Notes: generated by a model not told the origin, from the letters alone. A stretch of DNA of 64,000 nucleotides from Hymenoscyphus infarciens (GCA_001414345.1 LLCB01000004.1:434001-498000); one strand, 5' to 3'. Positions 21,539 through 32,460 are shown, numbered from the stretch's first letter. Numbers and translations are program-made.

Positions 21539-22907
21539 TGCGATGAGGAAGACACTTGAAGACTTTGATCGCGGTGATAGATAATGGTTGATGAGACTCA
21601 AAGAGGAGACCCATGATCGTGGAAGAGCGAATTGAGTATGACGAGGAGGCGGATTGAATAGCAGATGGGGAGAATTCGAGTTGATATATGAGGGGAGCCA
21701 ACAAAGAGGAGGGCAGATCAAAGAGTAGATAGAAAGTGGGAGTGCGACAGATCTGTTGATGTTGAACGTGGGTGACATAAAGAGGGGAAGGAAGCTCAAT
21801 CCTTGTCAGGGTTTTCCCAAAAGTTTGGTGGTTTGTGGGTTGCTTAGTCGACATTGCTTAGTCGACAAGGCAGAGAGAGAGAGAGCCTTCTTGGACAGCC
21901 TTGCCTGTGTCTTTTCCAATTTCTATTTAAATTTCCTGCACAACTCAAACAGAATCGCTGGGAAGCCACAAATATTCAACACTTGGTTGTGAGGTGTTGT
22001 TCCCGTTCTCCCCTCCTTCTCCCCCTTTCACGTGATCCAGATTCCACAACTCCACCTGCACAATGAATCAAATATACGGGCATCTTTGTGCTTCTGGAAG
22101 ATTCAATCGAATTAGTTTAGTCTTAAAAGGGACCAAAGCACTCTGATATAGGAGATATATTACTTAAATATATTATCTAATTATTCTCAACATACAGGGT
22201 ATGCGTCTTATACTCTATAAGTTTAAACCTCCTAGAACTTAATTTACTTATCTCAATGCACCTGATTATTATTAATTAACATTGTTTAATAGTTGTGATT
22301 ACTCAACTTACTCTGTAAACATCTTAAGTGGCAATGTAATTGGTCATGTCTATGGTTGGTGAATTAAGCAGCAAGAATTCGTGGCTGTAGTCCCTTCGTG
22401 GTTTCCCTTCCACGATTAGCAATACTTCTAGGAGAATAACAAAAAGATAAATATAATCGTTCTAGTCGTTTAGGGAAATTAAATTATTTTTTTGAATTTT
22501 GGTCAAATAATCAATTGGGGATGCTGCTCTTGGTCAGTTGCGAATTCCTGCACGTTGCTTGAAGCTTTTAACGTTTAGCGAGGGGAATAATGAACTATTC
22601 ACATTCGTGTTTTATGCAACTACCATATAAAGTTCTTTTTTTCCAATCCTTCCCCAAGTCATAATGCTCCAAACAGCAATATCTACTCGTCTTCACCAAG
22701 GCTTCACAGTTATCACAGCAGTAGACAGCTGAGCAAATCAAAGCAGGCTCAATTACTGACAGACAACCTAACGATATCTCGTGGCAGATGTACAAAAGAG
22801 TTTACATTCCCATATTCATTATCCCGGACTTTTGGTGTAAAGGAAAGTATGAAGCAAATTGTGCTGAATCATCCCCGATCAGTGCTGTGGAACGCAGAAG
22901 GCGTACA
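21539..22907. other. AT-rich spacer, no firm gene
   Basis: 22100-22560 is AT-rich and non-coding. A 66-codon minus-strand frame at 22595-22795 is Cys-rich (VYCCDNCEALVKTSRYCCLE), which is suggestive of a small zinc-binding remnant, but there is no supporting gene structure. Confidence 0.3.
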
Positions 22908-23677
22908 TCAAACAAATGTTGTTGCATTATTGGGCAAGTATGAGGAGGAAGAATTGCAACTGTTTGAAGTTAGTATTGATCATTTGTAAGCGGGAGGAAA
23001 ATTAACTTACACGAGGTTGTTTATCCAGCCATCGTCCCACCCTCCGGTTTCTTCCACCTGGAACGAACGCTGGCGTATTAGCAATAAATGTTCCAGGTGG
23101 AGAACGAGATGGTGATACCATTGGAATAAAGTTACTGAGTGTGCGTTGAAACCAAAAGCGGGTGTCTGCAAGAAGTGGTTAGGAATAGTAGGGACGACGA
23201 CGTCGCCGTTTAAGCCAGCCGCCCGGTCGCTCAATGCGAGCCGACGAACATCATCATTGGCAATTGCCAGTCGTAAAGCTGTCGCATTTTCCCAAGGTAT
23301 ATTTTCTCGGCCAAATGGACTAGCCTTCAGCTCACACAGGTCCTTGCCGAGCTTTAGGATCTAGATGCGTTGTGGGTAAAGTTCCAACATACCCATTTGG
23401 ACGCTGAATTGAGTCTTATCATGGTAACGAGCTTGCTTGCCATCGTGTTTGCGGAGTGGGGTGTGTTTATACTCAGCAAGTCTTTGAGTTTTTTCGCCTT
23501 TTCTTCATCGCCACCTTCCTTGATAAGCTTCTCAAGGTCGATTTTAGCTTGACGTCGTATTTTGACCTCTACTTTGCGAGATTTCCCAGAACCACGGACG
23601 GCGCCGTCGACTAAACTCTCCTTGCAATCCTCGACCTCATCATTCCAAAGTATGGTTCTGGGGAGGTGTAGATACTC
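22908..23677 (-). CDS. Unknown protein, at least 228 aa (5' end not found)
   Basis: Three exons join in phase: 23677-23393, 23360-23011 and 22959-22908. The last intron is ideal (GTAAGT, TACTAAC, AACAG, 51 nt). The first is short: 32 nt with TCTAG, or 42 or 51 nt with later in-phase acceptors. The first part is strongly charged and helical (KSRKVEVKIRRQAKIDLEKL, then IKEGGDEEKAKKLKDLL), the second mixed (GRENIPWENATALRLAIAND), and the end is SSSSYLPNNATTFV. Charge pattern and codon use make it clearly coding. No start codon in frame; the upstream exon is unknown, and DNA just before it carries the dispersed KTDQ segment. I recognise no family. Confidence 0.42.
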
Positions 23678-23696
23678 CTAGAACTTGATCAATTTT
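23668..23696. repeat. KTDQ segment, copy 2 of the dispersed repeat
   Basis: It matches 11981-12009 at all but three of 29 positions, in the same orientation, 11.7 kb away. It lies at the 5' edge of the frame at 22908-23677. Confidence 0.5.
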
Positions 23697-23861
23697 CCTC
23701 CTTTTCCTATGGTCCCATGGACTTCCGAGATTGTTTCCAACCGAGTACGCACGACGGTACCAAGATGGGTATAGTGTCCCAATCATTGCCCCATCGGATC
23801 AAAGCAAACTCAACCTGGGAGAGGCTTGTACTTGCACTCCATCTAAGTGAAAGCTTATGAT

Positions 23862-24116
23862 CTAGAACCCGCGACGCCCGTTGAAATTGTAATCAACCCC
23901 ATAGGCGAAGTTGAAAGCCCCAAAAGGAGAATAGGGCTCTTCTGCTGGAGAACTGGATACACCCATACCTTCAAGATTTGATAGTGCGCCAATGTAGAAT
24001 CCCGCAAGTTGGACTCGAGGGGCGGGCGTCATCATGACAGTATTGAGAGTTGAGCGGTTGGGTGGGGCTGGTGGAGTAGACACAAAGAGGGCAGTAACTG
24101 TATGTTGCGAAGACAT
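23862..24116 (-). CDS. Hypothetical protein, 84 aa
   Basis: A minus-strand frame from ATG at 24116 begins MSSQHTVTALFVSTPPAPPN and ends with an aromatic/Gly-rich tail (FNFAYGVDYNFNGRRGF). It is low in charge and has no known domain. An intact small frame, possibly a first exon, because donor-like words follow. Weak support. Confidence 0.22.
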   Translation of the reverse strand: MSSQHTVTALFVSTPPAPPNRSTLNTVMMTPAPRVQLAGFYIGALSNLEGMGVSSSPAEEPYSPFGAFNFAYGVDYNFNGRRGF

Positions 24117-24198
24117 GATTGATTGGTGGTCAGAACTCGTGGACCAGTCGCCAAAACCCCACCAAAAATCAACAACTTGTGACTTAATTTCCCTAACA

Positions 24199-24690
24199 CT
24201 ACAACGCGCTATTAGAATCCCAAAGCAATAGTGTCTTTGACTGCATTCTACGCTCTAGGTTTGTACCCTTTATGTTTTCAGTATTGTTCTTTGTAGCGTC
24301 CTTAGCATATAATTTGGTGGGAAGTCGCTGGTCCACGAGTTCTGAACACCCTTGGTGGGTGCTCACAAAGCTCTTTGTTTCTTGCCATGGTACGGTGAAG
24401 TTAGCTGGGTTAACCGCTAATGGGACGAGCTTTCGTTTTCGTTGGATTTCGGAAAATGCCGAGTTGATAACAGCAGCAGGTCTTCTATGAGGGGTTGAGA
24501 AGACGGTCTCCATTGCTTCCAGTCCATAAAGTACTTTGCCATCTTGATCCTCGATCCTCGCACCACGGCATTTTCTCAAAGTGAATCTCAAACGTTTTGT
24601 GAATACAGACGATGAGAGTCCATTGTGGCTCAAAATTGAGTGCCAACTCATATGGATGGGCTGCCTAACGCGTCCAACCATAACTTGGCC
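24199..24690 (-). CDS. Hypothetical basic protein, about 160 aa
   Basis: A minus-strand frame of 160 codons from the ATG at 24681, open a little further upstream. It is basic (FTKRLRFTLRKCRGARIEDQ) with an ordered middle (GKVLYGLEAMETVF) and a polar end (KTLLLWDSNSAL). A GAGCTAG about 27 bases upstream of the ATG could be a splice acceptor, so an upstream exon is possible; the acidic frame at 24747-24959 is a candidate. No known domain. Frame length and composition make it a likely gene or large exon. Confidence 0.35.
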   Translation of the reverse strand, partial: GQVMVGRVRQPIHMSWHSILSHNGLSSSVFTKRLRFTLRKCRGARIEDQDGKVLYGLEAMETVFSTPHRRPAAVINSAFSEIQRKRKLVPLAVNPANFTVPWQETKSFVSTHQGCSELVDQRLPTKLYAKDATKNNTENIKGTNLERRMQSKTLLLWDSNSAL

Positions 24691-24746
24691 ATGAGAGGAC
24701 CATGTTTTGCAAGTTGACTAGCTCGCTGAGGTTCATGACCTCCCCA

Positions 24747-24959
24747 CTATAAGTGTTGCAGAACTTTCTTTCTAGCCCGCCCAATCTCAACCTCCTCGTC
24801 TGAGAGATCTACACTATCCCAGTCGTCTGAAACGGTATCATCATCCAAATACGACGGAGTATCAATGTAGATGGAGCAGGCCAGCAACATCGCAATCCCG
24901 TAGGATGACGGACGCGATATTGTGAAAGAGATGAACTCTGAAAAAGTGCAACCTCTCCC
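24747..24959 (-). pseudogene. Acidic open frame without start codon
   Basis: A minus-strand frame of 71 codons reads PSSYGIAMLLACSIYIDTPS, followed by an acidic helix (DDDTVSDDWDSVDLSDEEVE) and a basic end. It looks coding but has no ATG in frame. An alternative frame over the same DNA starts at the MAHNTKFTL ATG at 25002. Could be an exon of the neighbouring gene or a relic. Confidence 0.28.
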
Positions 24960-24975
24960 TCAGTAATTGTGGCCT

Positions 24976-25011
24976 GAGTGTGAATTTGGTGTTATGAGCC
25001 ATTTGAGGGCT
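24976..25011. repeat. Exact 36-bp repeat shared with 14683-14718
   Basis: The 36 bases beginning GAGTGTGAATTTGGTGTTAT are identical at 14683-14718 and 24976-25011, same orientation, 10.3 kb apart. On the minus strand both contain an ATG followed by codons for AHNTKFTL. Confidence 0.85.
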
Positions 25012-25054
25012 AGAAAATGAAGTGGATGAAGGGGAGGCAGAGGGCCGCTGAAAT

Positions 25055-25490
25055 TTAAAATTCTGCGTTGCGGAACAAGAACAACCAAGGTTTTGGAGGT
25101 CTACGGGTGCCTTCTACTGTGGGATCGACGACATGGCGAAACAATTTGTGAGTGGGGGGACCCTAATAAATTGAGTTAGCCTTTGAGGATTTTGAGAGCT
25201 TGGAGATTCAGAAATGGCATATCTGCTTTGAGCAACCTCGTTTCAAGGGTTATGGGTAGGGGATTGGGGTTCCTACCTTTACCCATGGGAGAAGCATGAT
25301 GGGCATCTGGTGAGTGAACATCTCAGATTGTTGGGAACTATGCCTCGAGTAACTATGTTGCAGCTTGTTGAGTTTGGTATTGTCGTTGAGCCTGCTGTTA
25401 GGCCTGTTACTGGACTCGTTGAGCGGCAACTTTCTCATATGGACTAGTTCTGTAGTGTTCACCAGGATGTTGGATGCTTGGAGAGATCGG
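25055..25490 (-). CDS. Two-exon hypothetical protein (5' end uncertain)
   Basis: A minus-strand exon ending at 25283 (ELVHMRKLPLNESSNRPNSR, then a Gln/Ser/His-rich stretch) joins in phase across a 120-nt intron (GTAAAG, GGCTAACTC branch, TTATTAG) to 25162-25055, which reads GPPTHKLFRHVVDPTVEGTR and ends in FRNAEF. Without splicing the first frame stops at 25250. The frame is open upstream to about 25520 without a clear start. No family recognised. Confidence 0.3.
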
Positions 25491-25763
25491 AGACTTCTTA
25501 TTGAACATTCATCAATGTTTCAAAGATGTATCTCGCAGTATTGCCCACAACAGCGGCGGTGTGATATGGAGGTGGACCAGTGTCATTGTATGAGACTCTG
25601 GGAAGTTTGGCCCGGTTTGTTATATTACCGCACTCTATAGAGATATCTGAAGTGAGCCTGCTTCACGATTTAGCCACCAGAATCCTCGATTCATTCATAG
25701 GAGAGACGAGTAATTAATAAACTTACCGAGCTGGAGCAGGCCCAGGGAGAATGTCCCAGTCAA

Positions 25764-26529
25764 TTACCAGTGCCGGTGGGGGAGAACACCGTCTGCGGGT
25801 TTGATTTAGAGGTTCCAAAGGTCGTTGAATGGTGAATCTGCAAGCGATAATGAGCTTTTTGAGGGTTTTGAAGGAGAAGGTTGGGAGGGTGACCGGTCTA
25901 TCGGGCTTGAAGAATGGATCCGTGACTAGTTTTTGAACCATATCGCAGACTCACAAAGGCCACCAGTCATTGCCAGCAGGACGATTTTGAGGAGTTGGTG
26001 CAGGTAGAGGCTGGAGGTGTGCCCATCGACTCTAGCTCCAGGGAAAAATTACACGGCATGCTGCGTGCACCAAAGTCCAGTAACGAACAAACTGCAAATT
26101 ACAAATCGAGAATAGTGTCGAGGGCCTTGGGGAGCCGAGTTGCTGAATATTTGGGCAAAGTGTCGTCCTCGAGTAAGAGGGGCAACTGGAGAGCGACCGT
26201 CAGCTGGTCGGAGCATAGTAAAGAACGCGGAAACGATACTGCTAATCTGAATGACATGCCTGGGAGGCAAGAGGATAGAAGAATAGAGAGTTGATGAACT
26301 GACCTGCTTCGCGATACTCTTTTGCTGTGAACTTCGTGAGGAGTTCGTGTCACTGCAACATTGCGAGTCGCATAATTGATATCATGCGGTAGGGGTCTAG
26401 AAGAAAGTAAGAATTGGTATCTCCAGGTAGGAAGATGACGGCTCGCAGATCAAAAGCGCTGAGATCTTGCGCTAGTATTGTGTGATGTTGTTGGAGGGGG
26501 TCGGAAGATGGCGGGGTAAAGTTGAGAGT
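25764..26529 (-). pseudogene. Four-exon unknown gene with one internal stop
   Basis: Minus-strand segments 26529-26304, 26259-26103, 26029-25955 and 25905-25764 join in phase through introns of 44, 73 and 49 nt, all GT-AG. The product begins LQQHHTILAQDLSAFDLRAV, then NSYFLLDPYRMISIMRLAML, later a Leu-rich part and a Pro/Ser-rich end. A TGA at 26352-26350 interrupts the first segment; on both sides the frame looks coding (HELLTKFTAKEYREAG follows). Either the gene is dead or an unnoticed intron removes the stop. The start is not found. Unknown family. Confidence 0.3.
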
Positions 26530-26809
26530 TTAGCTACCCTACAGCACTACGGAAATTTTTCAACCAAGCACAACTCCAGGTTCAATTCCTCGGAAATTCT
26601 TTGGCTGGCTTCTAAGCCATCATACAAGACCGACTTGTTGTCATTTGAAACATCGCACGTAAGTTCCATGCTCTTCCTTCTGCAGTATTGTGCTAATTGT
26701 TGCCTCTCAGACCACAATCTACTACTACATTGAAGCAAACTACCCTCTCAGAACCCGCACCATCACCACCATCCTCTCTCATTCCTCTGTTCTCTGTCTG
26801 GATCTAGCA

Positions 26810-27229
26810 ATGACGGACCACCGGAACCAACAGGTTAGTCAGCAACATTTCTTTCCCATGGAACTCAATTTATCCAATATCTGCCCGAGATGGACAAGCA
26901 TGCTTGGAATTGAAGGTCATTGTGCTGTTTCTTAGATCTTTTGTTAACATTTCTTCTAGGGACGAAGAATCATTCGGGAATCCATCGAGGATTGCTACCA
27001 CTTGATACATGTGGTTGAGCGAAGCATGCGTGCGGTTGATGAGCGACTGGAGCGAATGGGAGAGGCTGCAGAGGAGGAGGAGACTCAAGCCTCACTTGAA
27101 GTAATTCAAGCTAGGTGGGAGGCAGCATACGAGGAGGTTGTGAGGCTATGGTGGCGCGCTGCTTGGGAGTTGGAGAGACAAACCAGACCACAACCACCAA
27201 GAGAGAGAAGACTTCGCCACCTAGAATGA
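26810..27229 (+). CDS. Two-exon small helical protein, 97 aa
   Basis: Exon 1 (26810-26833) encodes only MTDHRNQQ. An intron with GTTAGT and TTCTTCTAG leads to exon 2 (26960-27229), which continues GRRIIRESIEDCYHLIHVVE and stops after RRLRHLE. A further intron in the leader (26659-26710: GTAAGT, GTGCTAATT, CTCTCAG) supports transcription from this strand. The protein is an almost continuous charged helix (ERLERMGEAAEEEETQASLE), likely a coiled coil, with a Trp-rich stretch (EVVRLWWRAAWELERQ). No known family. It has the same architecture as the convergent gene at 28293-28665: a tiny first coding exon beginning M(T/A)DH. Confidence 0.45.
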
Positions 27230-28292
27230 TAATTTGATGGATATCTACGCAAAACATAGGGGAATAAAGAATAGTGAGGGGCATGAGGGGGGTGGCATGA
27301 CTACAAGCCGGTAATTGAAAAGGCTACAATAATTGATCTTGAGTGATAAATTTAATTCGACGATTCGAGAATAATACTATTTGAGAAATGGCACTTAGAT
27401 AAGTATTGACCACCTTTGAATGATGACAATCTAGTAACTCTGCTCAAGGGTTTCTTTTCCACTAAACGTTGTAAATAACAGTATCATAGAAAGGCAACCT
27501 AGACAAGAACCTGGTAATATCCGAAACTCTCTTCTGATGATAATCTAGTAAATATATCGAAGTATTTCTTTTCACATAGCAGTCTTAAGTAGTTAAAATC
27601 TCAAAGGACACTTTAGGAGACAAGTTAATTTTAATATCTTATATTATCCGAGTATATCTGTTTAATTAATTTCATTTTTCAAGGAGTCGTAAGTAATTAT
27701 CAGGTAGATTCCGTTTAGATAAGGAATTATCACTTTCTACTTTGAGTATTCCAGTATATGTACCTGATCAAGTCTTTCTTCCCTCTGAAATAAAGTAATT
27801 ATACTAAAGAAATGTTATTAAGAGAAGTATCTAGCACTCTCTTCTTGTACTTTTTAACTAAATATTTGTTATTATTTCGGTTCTCCTAATTTTCTTTGAT
27901 AGTTATATTAGATACATAATGTCAGGATGAGTATTTCGTTCTCTCTACTTGATGTAATCTGGTAACTCTAGATATTCAATACTATTTTGTAAGTCTTCTT
28001 GTACAATCGTTTTGGATAGACGGTATTAGGATAGGAATTTATAGAAGGGAGAAACACATCGGCAGAATTGGAGAGGGACAACTTCACGTACATAAAAAGG
28101 CCCGAGGTGGGGAGAAATATCGTTTACCAGAGCTTATCACGGGAGGACTCTCAGAGAGAGGGAAGGCCAACGCCAATGTGGTTCAGATTTCAGTCATCTC
28201 AATAGCCATGATACCGAATGACCAAACATCGACCGTGTGAATGTGTGCCATTTGTTTGACAACTTCAGTAGCCATCTGGTATAGCGTAAGGC
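27230..28292. other. AT-rich spacer with degenerate repeated words
   Basis: This lies between two convergent genes. Words such as TGATGACAATCTAGTAACTCT (near 27421), TGATGATAATCTAGTAAATAT (27536) and TGTAATCTGGTAACTCTAGA (27953) recur, suggesting a decayed tandem repeat. No gene. Confidence 0.35.
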
Positions 28293-28665
28293 TCAAGGAC
28301 CCATCATTCTGTGGATGAAGTCCGTGACCGCGACCTGGTCATCGAGGTTTAGGGGCTCTGTGATCTCAATTGAAAGGATTGCCCAAGCCACAAGTCCGAC
28401 CATCAAAGTAACACCCAACTCCAAAAGGCAGCGAGCGAGATATTCGACAGACTTTTGAATCGCAAGCTCCAATCCCAACTGGTGTGCCAACGCGGCTTCC
28501 AAGGCTTCCTCCGCCTGCAGATCCAGCTCGTCATTCGCGGCCAGAGCTATCAATATCTCCTCTACCAACATATCCACCGGCAATTCGTCTTTCTGGCACC
28601 AGTTAGCAAAAGCGCATGGTGGGTTCCATGGAATATGTATCTTGCGGACTTACGTGGTCTGCCAT
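28293..28665 (-). CDS. Two-exon small helical protein, 103 aa
   Basis: Exon 1 (28665-28654) encodes MADH only. A 61-nt intron (GTAAGT, TTGCTAACTGG branch, GCCAG) leads to exon 2 (28592-28293). The product is strongly helical and acidic (VEEILIALAANDELDLQAEE), followed by a hydrophobic segment (LLELGVTLMVGLVAWAILSI) long enough to cross a membrane, and a polar end. There is no signal peptide, so the hydrophobic segment would act as a tail anchor or helix-bundle core. No known family. It converges with the similar-architecture gene at 26810-27229. Confidence 0.5.
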
Positions 28666-30441
28666 CTTGGCCTGGTGGTGGAAGTAGTTGTATCGTTCGT
28701 TTGTATGGATTGAATTAAGATGCGATGATTGCGTAGCTTGAGTACAGTGTGGATTTTTGCTGAGGGGGAGAAACTTGAATGCTGCTTTTTGCAGTATGGC
28801 CAGCGCCCTTCCATTTTTTCAGCGGTGCGACCCAGCAGCCCCGCCACATGGCTGCAAGGCTACATACCAAAAAAATACTGCGTTCTGAGCAGCCATCACA
28901 CAGTAGAATCTTCAACATTTATAAAGGATTTTCTGCACTTTTTCCTTTGTAGTGCAGAAAGAATGTGGTGAGGTATCCGAAGCGAGCTTTCTCCCCCTAT
29001 CGGTTCCCCTGACGCCTTAGCTCTAGCCGAAATTAGCCGACCTCATCCAAATCACCACCCAAAAATAGAAGAAAAGATGAAGAAATGATCAAAAGTTGGT
29101 AGCAGTTTTGTCTGTGCAGATTTCGTGCTGAAAAACATTTGAGTGTCTGGAGCGCATAGCAATTTGAATTTGTTGCAGAAATTGGGTGTCCAGCACAGCA
29201 TCAGGCCACCCATGACACTTCACAATATTAATTTATATGCTGCATAAGGCAGGGAACTGCAATGAGCCCAGGATTCCTGAGAGTTGAAAATCAAAATTTG
29301 AAAAAGCCGGCTTTTCCAACCAGACATCCTGCATGCATCGCGTTGTGAATAACAAGACATATGCGGCTGGGTGCCAATCCAGACTTTGAATGAACATCAC
29401 AGCGCAACCCACACTCAAAATTTGAGAATTGTTTGATCAAATAGCCACCTATCTCTCTTTTATTGCTGCTTCCACTCTTTTCCCGTCACATAGCTGGAAA
29501 ACCTGAAGGTAGTTGCTTGTCTAGCGCCTAGGCCATAGGACATTCTGGGCCCCTTTCTAAAGTGAACCTTCAGAGTAGCTCCATATTCCCCCACCCGCGC
29601 GGTTGACACGTCCACATCACGGTTCGCGAATCCCCCCAAGTGAAAGCTACCCCGCCACCACACAACTGCACTTCCTCCCTTAACCTTTCCAACAACCGCA
29701 CTTCTCCAAGTTCATTCACAATTGGCAGTGGATTCACGCTGCACCAATACTAAGAGTGGTGCGTCCATTTTTGAAAAGGTCTCTTTACCTGTTGCGACTC
29801 CATTCACAGAAGTAAGTTCCATGATTCACAGCTCCCCTCTTTCATTCCCAACCCACCAATACTTCCAACCACCACCACCACACTATTTCAAGCTGTATAT
29901 CGCGGCGGTGCCTCGATCCAATCGATAACTTCTTACAAACTATTCATTCCACTCGGAGCCACGAAACCAACTGACAAGTCCCGCCGCAAGTAGGCAGCAG
30001 TGAGATACCGGTGCCCGTGTTCGCTCCAACCCCTTCCAGCTTTCACCAAATCCCTCCACGAATCCTTCTACAACCCTCATCGGCGAACATATCCAGGCTC
30101 TGCAGCAGTCGCATCGAGCTTCGAATCCTTCTTACAGAGCTTCTGTATACCTGTCGTCGCGTGCGGGGTAGGGATATATTGTGGTCAAGTGTGCCGGTTT
30201 CGGTGCAGTCTCGACCCATTCCTCTACAACCTCCTTCGAACTTCCACCGTTGAGCCTACATCTTCTTTGCCGGTTGTCTCAAGCATCTGCAACATCCTCC
30301 AAAGCTTCATATTGTGAAAAAACCTCTCGCAAGAATATTCTCAGTCTAGATACATCCTTGTTGTTGTCTCAAGACCCTCACATCCCCCATCATCCGACAT
30401 CGCTTTTAAAATAGCTTGTGGGTTCATAACATACATTCAAG
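28666..30441. other. Intergenic, no supported gene
   Basis: Includes the upstream region of the minus gene at 28665 and the CT-rich leader of the plus gene at 30442. Short frames here have no supporting structure. Confidence 0.4.
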
Positions 30442-32460
30442 ATGCGGTTACATCTGTGGGGCTACATCTACGCTTTCCTCATCTCTCTCCTTTTGATTAC
30501 TGAAATCAGTGGCATCACTATCTCGGTGACCTCTGGAATTGCAACTACCGTCATCGGTCCTGGTGCTACCGTTGTTCAAACCGCAACAGTCATCGCTATC
30601 CCCGGTCTCTCCTCAACCGTGACCAACGTAGGAAGCCCAGCTGCTGTCACGTAAGTCTGAACTTCTTTCCAACAACGCGGGACTATGCTAACCCTATTCT
30701 CTCCTCCCAGACCTTCTCTTTTTGTCACCGACGGTCCAAGTTTCTTCAACACTGTCCCGAGAATCACATTAGTCTCAACTGGCACGCATTTCCTGACCGA
30801 TTCTCTTACGCAAATTACCGTTACAACATCCACGTCTTCAACTATTCCAGGCTTATCTTCGTCAGTTCCGGGTATCAGCACTTCTTCCACTTTTACACCT
30901 TCTAGTGGTACATTTGTATCGAGCTCTTTCCAAACATCGTACAAATCTTCCTCTACACCCGTACCAATCGCCGATGATGTTCCCACAACCACCCCCGCGT
31001 CAATGGCCAAAGACAAGCCAGCCCCTGTAATTGGGGGAGTGGTAGGTGGATTCTTAGGTATTGCCTTTGTGGTAGGTATTGTTTGTTACGTGTTCAGAGA
31101 CTGCAGCAAGAAGACAAAACGTAGCAAGAAGACAAAACGCAGCAAGAAAGGAAAGGGGAAGGAGAGAGTGAACGGATTGGCCCCTGATGGAAACAACCCC
31201 GGCACTACCAGAAGTGCTGCTATGCAATCTTTCAATCTCGGCATTCTGCCAGGTTCCAGAAGCCCTCGAGATGCAAGAGACGGTCATGTTTCAGACGTGG
31301 AAAATGGCATACCATTGAGAAGTATGAAAGCACCTACTGCGGCAACCAACTCAATTGCAGAAACTCCTTCGGAATATTACCTCAGATCTCCAGCTCCGAA
31401 CACTTCCAAACCAGGCAACCCAAGTCCAACCAGTCCTTTGAGCACAGTCGGAACAGTGTCTACCTTTGCTCCCAACCTTTCCGCGATGAACCATGACGAG
31501 ACTGAGTGGCAAATGAGCCCTACTATAGCAGCCGCTTATGCTGCTCGAAAAAAGGAAATTGCTGCTGCTGGTCCTCTAACTCCGCCAAATCGACCTCCAA
31601 GACCCGATGATAATCCTCTTGATGTGTTGAAGAAGAAAATGGCAGCTCAAATCCCACCAAGTCATTTACCTCACGACCGAATTGAAAAAAGCTCTGCTGG
31701 AACCCCTCGCAAGTATTGTCACCAAGGAGGCCCAGGACCGCAGAATGCTCAGGCAAACCTTCAAAAACCCGATGGAGCTCATTATCTCGGCATTTCATCA
31801 CCGATTCATTATGGTGTGATGAATCCATATGAAGACGACGCCGGAGAGGGACCAGCACCTATTGAAGACTCAAATGATACCACAAAGCTTCCAACCCGGT
31901 CTTCTGAGCGTAATCTGTCTCCAGAGCCTCTCAAAATCGTCAAACGTTCGCCTTCTCAGCCAAGAAATGACCCTCAAACACCAACTCGACCACCTGGAGG
32001 CAGAAAGAGACTTATTCCAGTAGAAATGAGAGTGGATAGTGACGAGTCTGATGAGGAAAAAAAGGAGGAGAAGAGATATGAAGCTTTGAAATCCCTGGAA
32101 GGCAATAGTCCACACCTTACCACCGATAAGGCTTTGCGAAAGGACCTCATTTCTGTACATACACCACCAAGACCGGTCAAAGGAAAGAGCGTTGGTCTGG
32201 GCGTATTGCGTAGGAGTTCTGCTGGAAATCTATCTGCTCTCAAGGCAAAAGCATCTCTTGGTTCACCAGCTGCTGGAAGAAAGACCTCGTCAATCTATTC
32301 TCGCAATTCTGATGGTATTCCACCACCAGATATGCCAGATTCTGCGGTTTTTGAGGATTATAAGCATGATCATGAGAGAAAGGGAAAAGCTAATTCAACC
32401 GAGTTGAACTTGAATGACGGGTTTTTCCACGGTCATAGATATAATAAGAGGGATTTGTAG
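30442..32460 (+). CDS. Ser/Thr-rich single-pass surface protein (Mid2/WSC-sensor-like architecture)
   Basis: Exon 1 (30442-30650) and exon 2 (30711-32460) join across a 60-nt intron (GTAAGT, ATGCTAACC, CTCCCAG) to 652 residues. A signal peptide (HLWGYIYAFLISLLLITEIS) is followed by a Ser/Thr-rich extracellular part of about 145 residues suited to O-mannosylation, then one membrane segment at about 175-198 (VIGGVVGGFLGIAFVVGIVC) with a flanking Lys/Arg cluster (SKKTKRSKKTKRSKKGKGKE) as stop-transfer signal. The cytoplasmic tail of about 450 residues is Ser/Pro-rich and probably disordered. There is no WSC cysteine domain. Architecture is that of fungal cell-wall stress sensors or adhesin-like proteins; that role is inferred, not shown. 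The Lys-Arg repeat is encoded by short tandem DNA. Confidence 0.8.

Noticed and set aside
31523..32243. Minus-strand frames opposite to the surface protein gene
   Set aside because: Antisense of an established coding exon.
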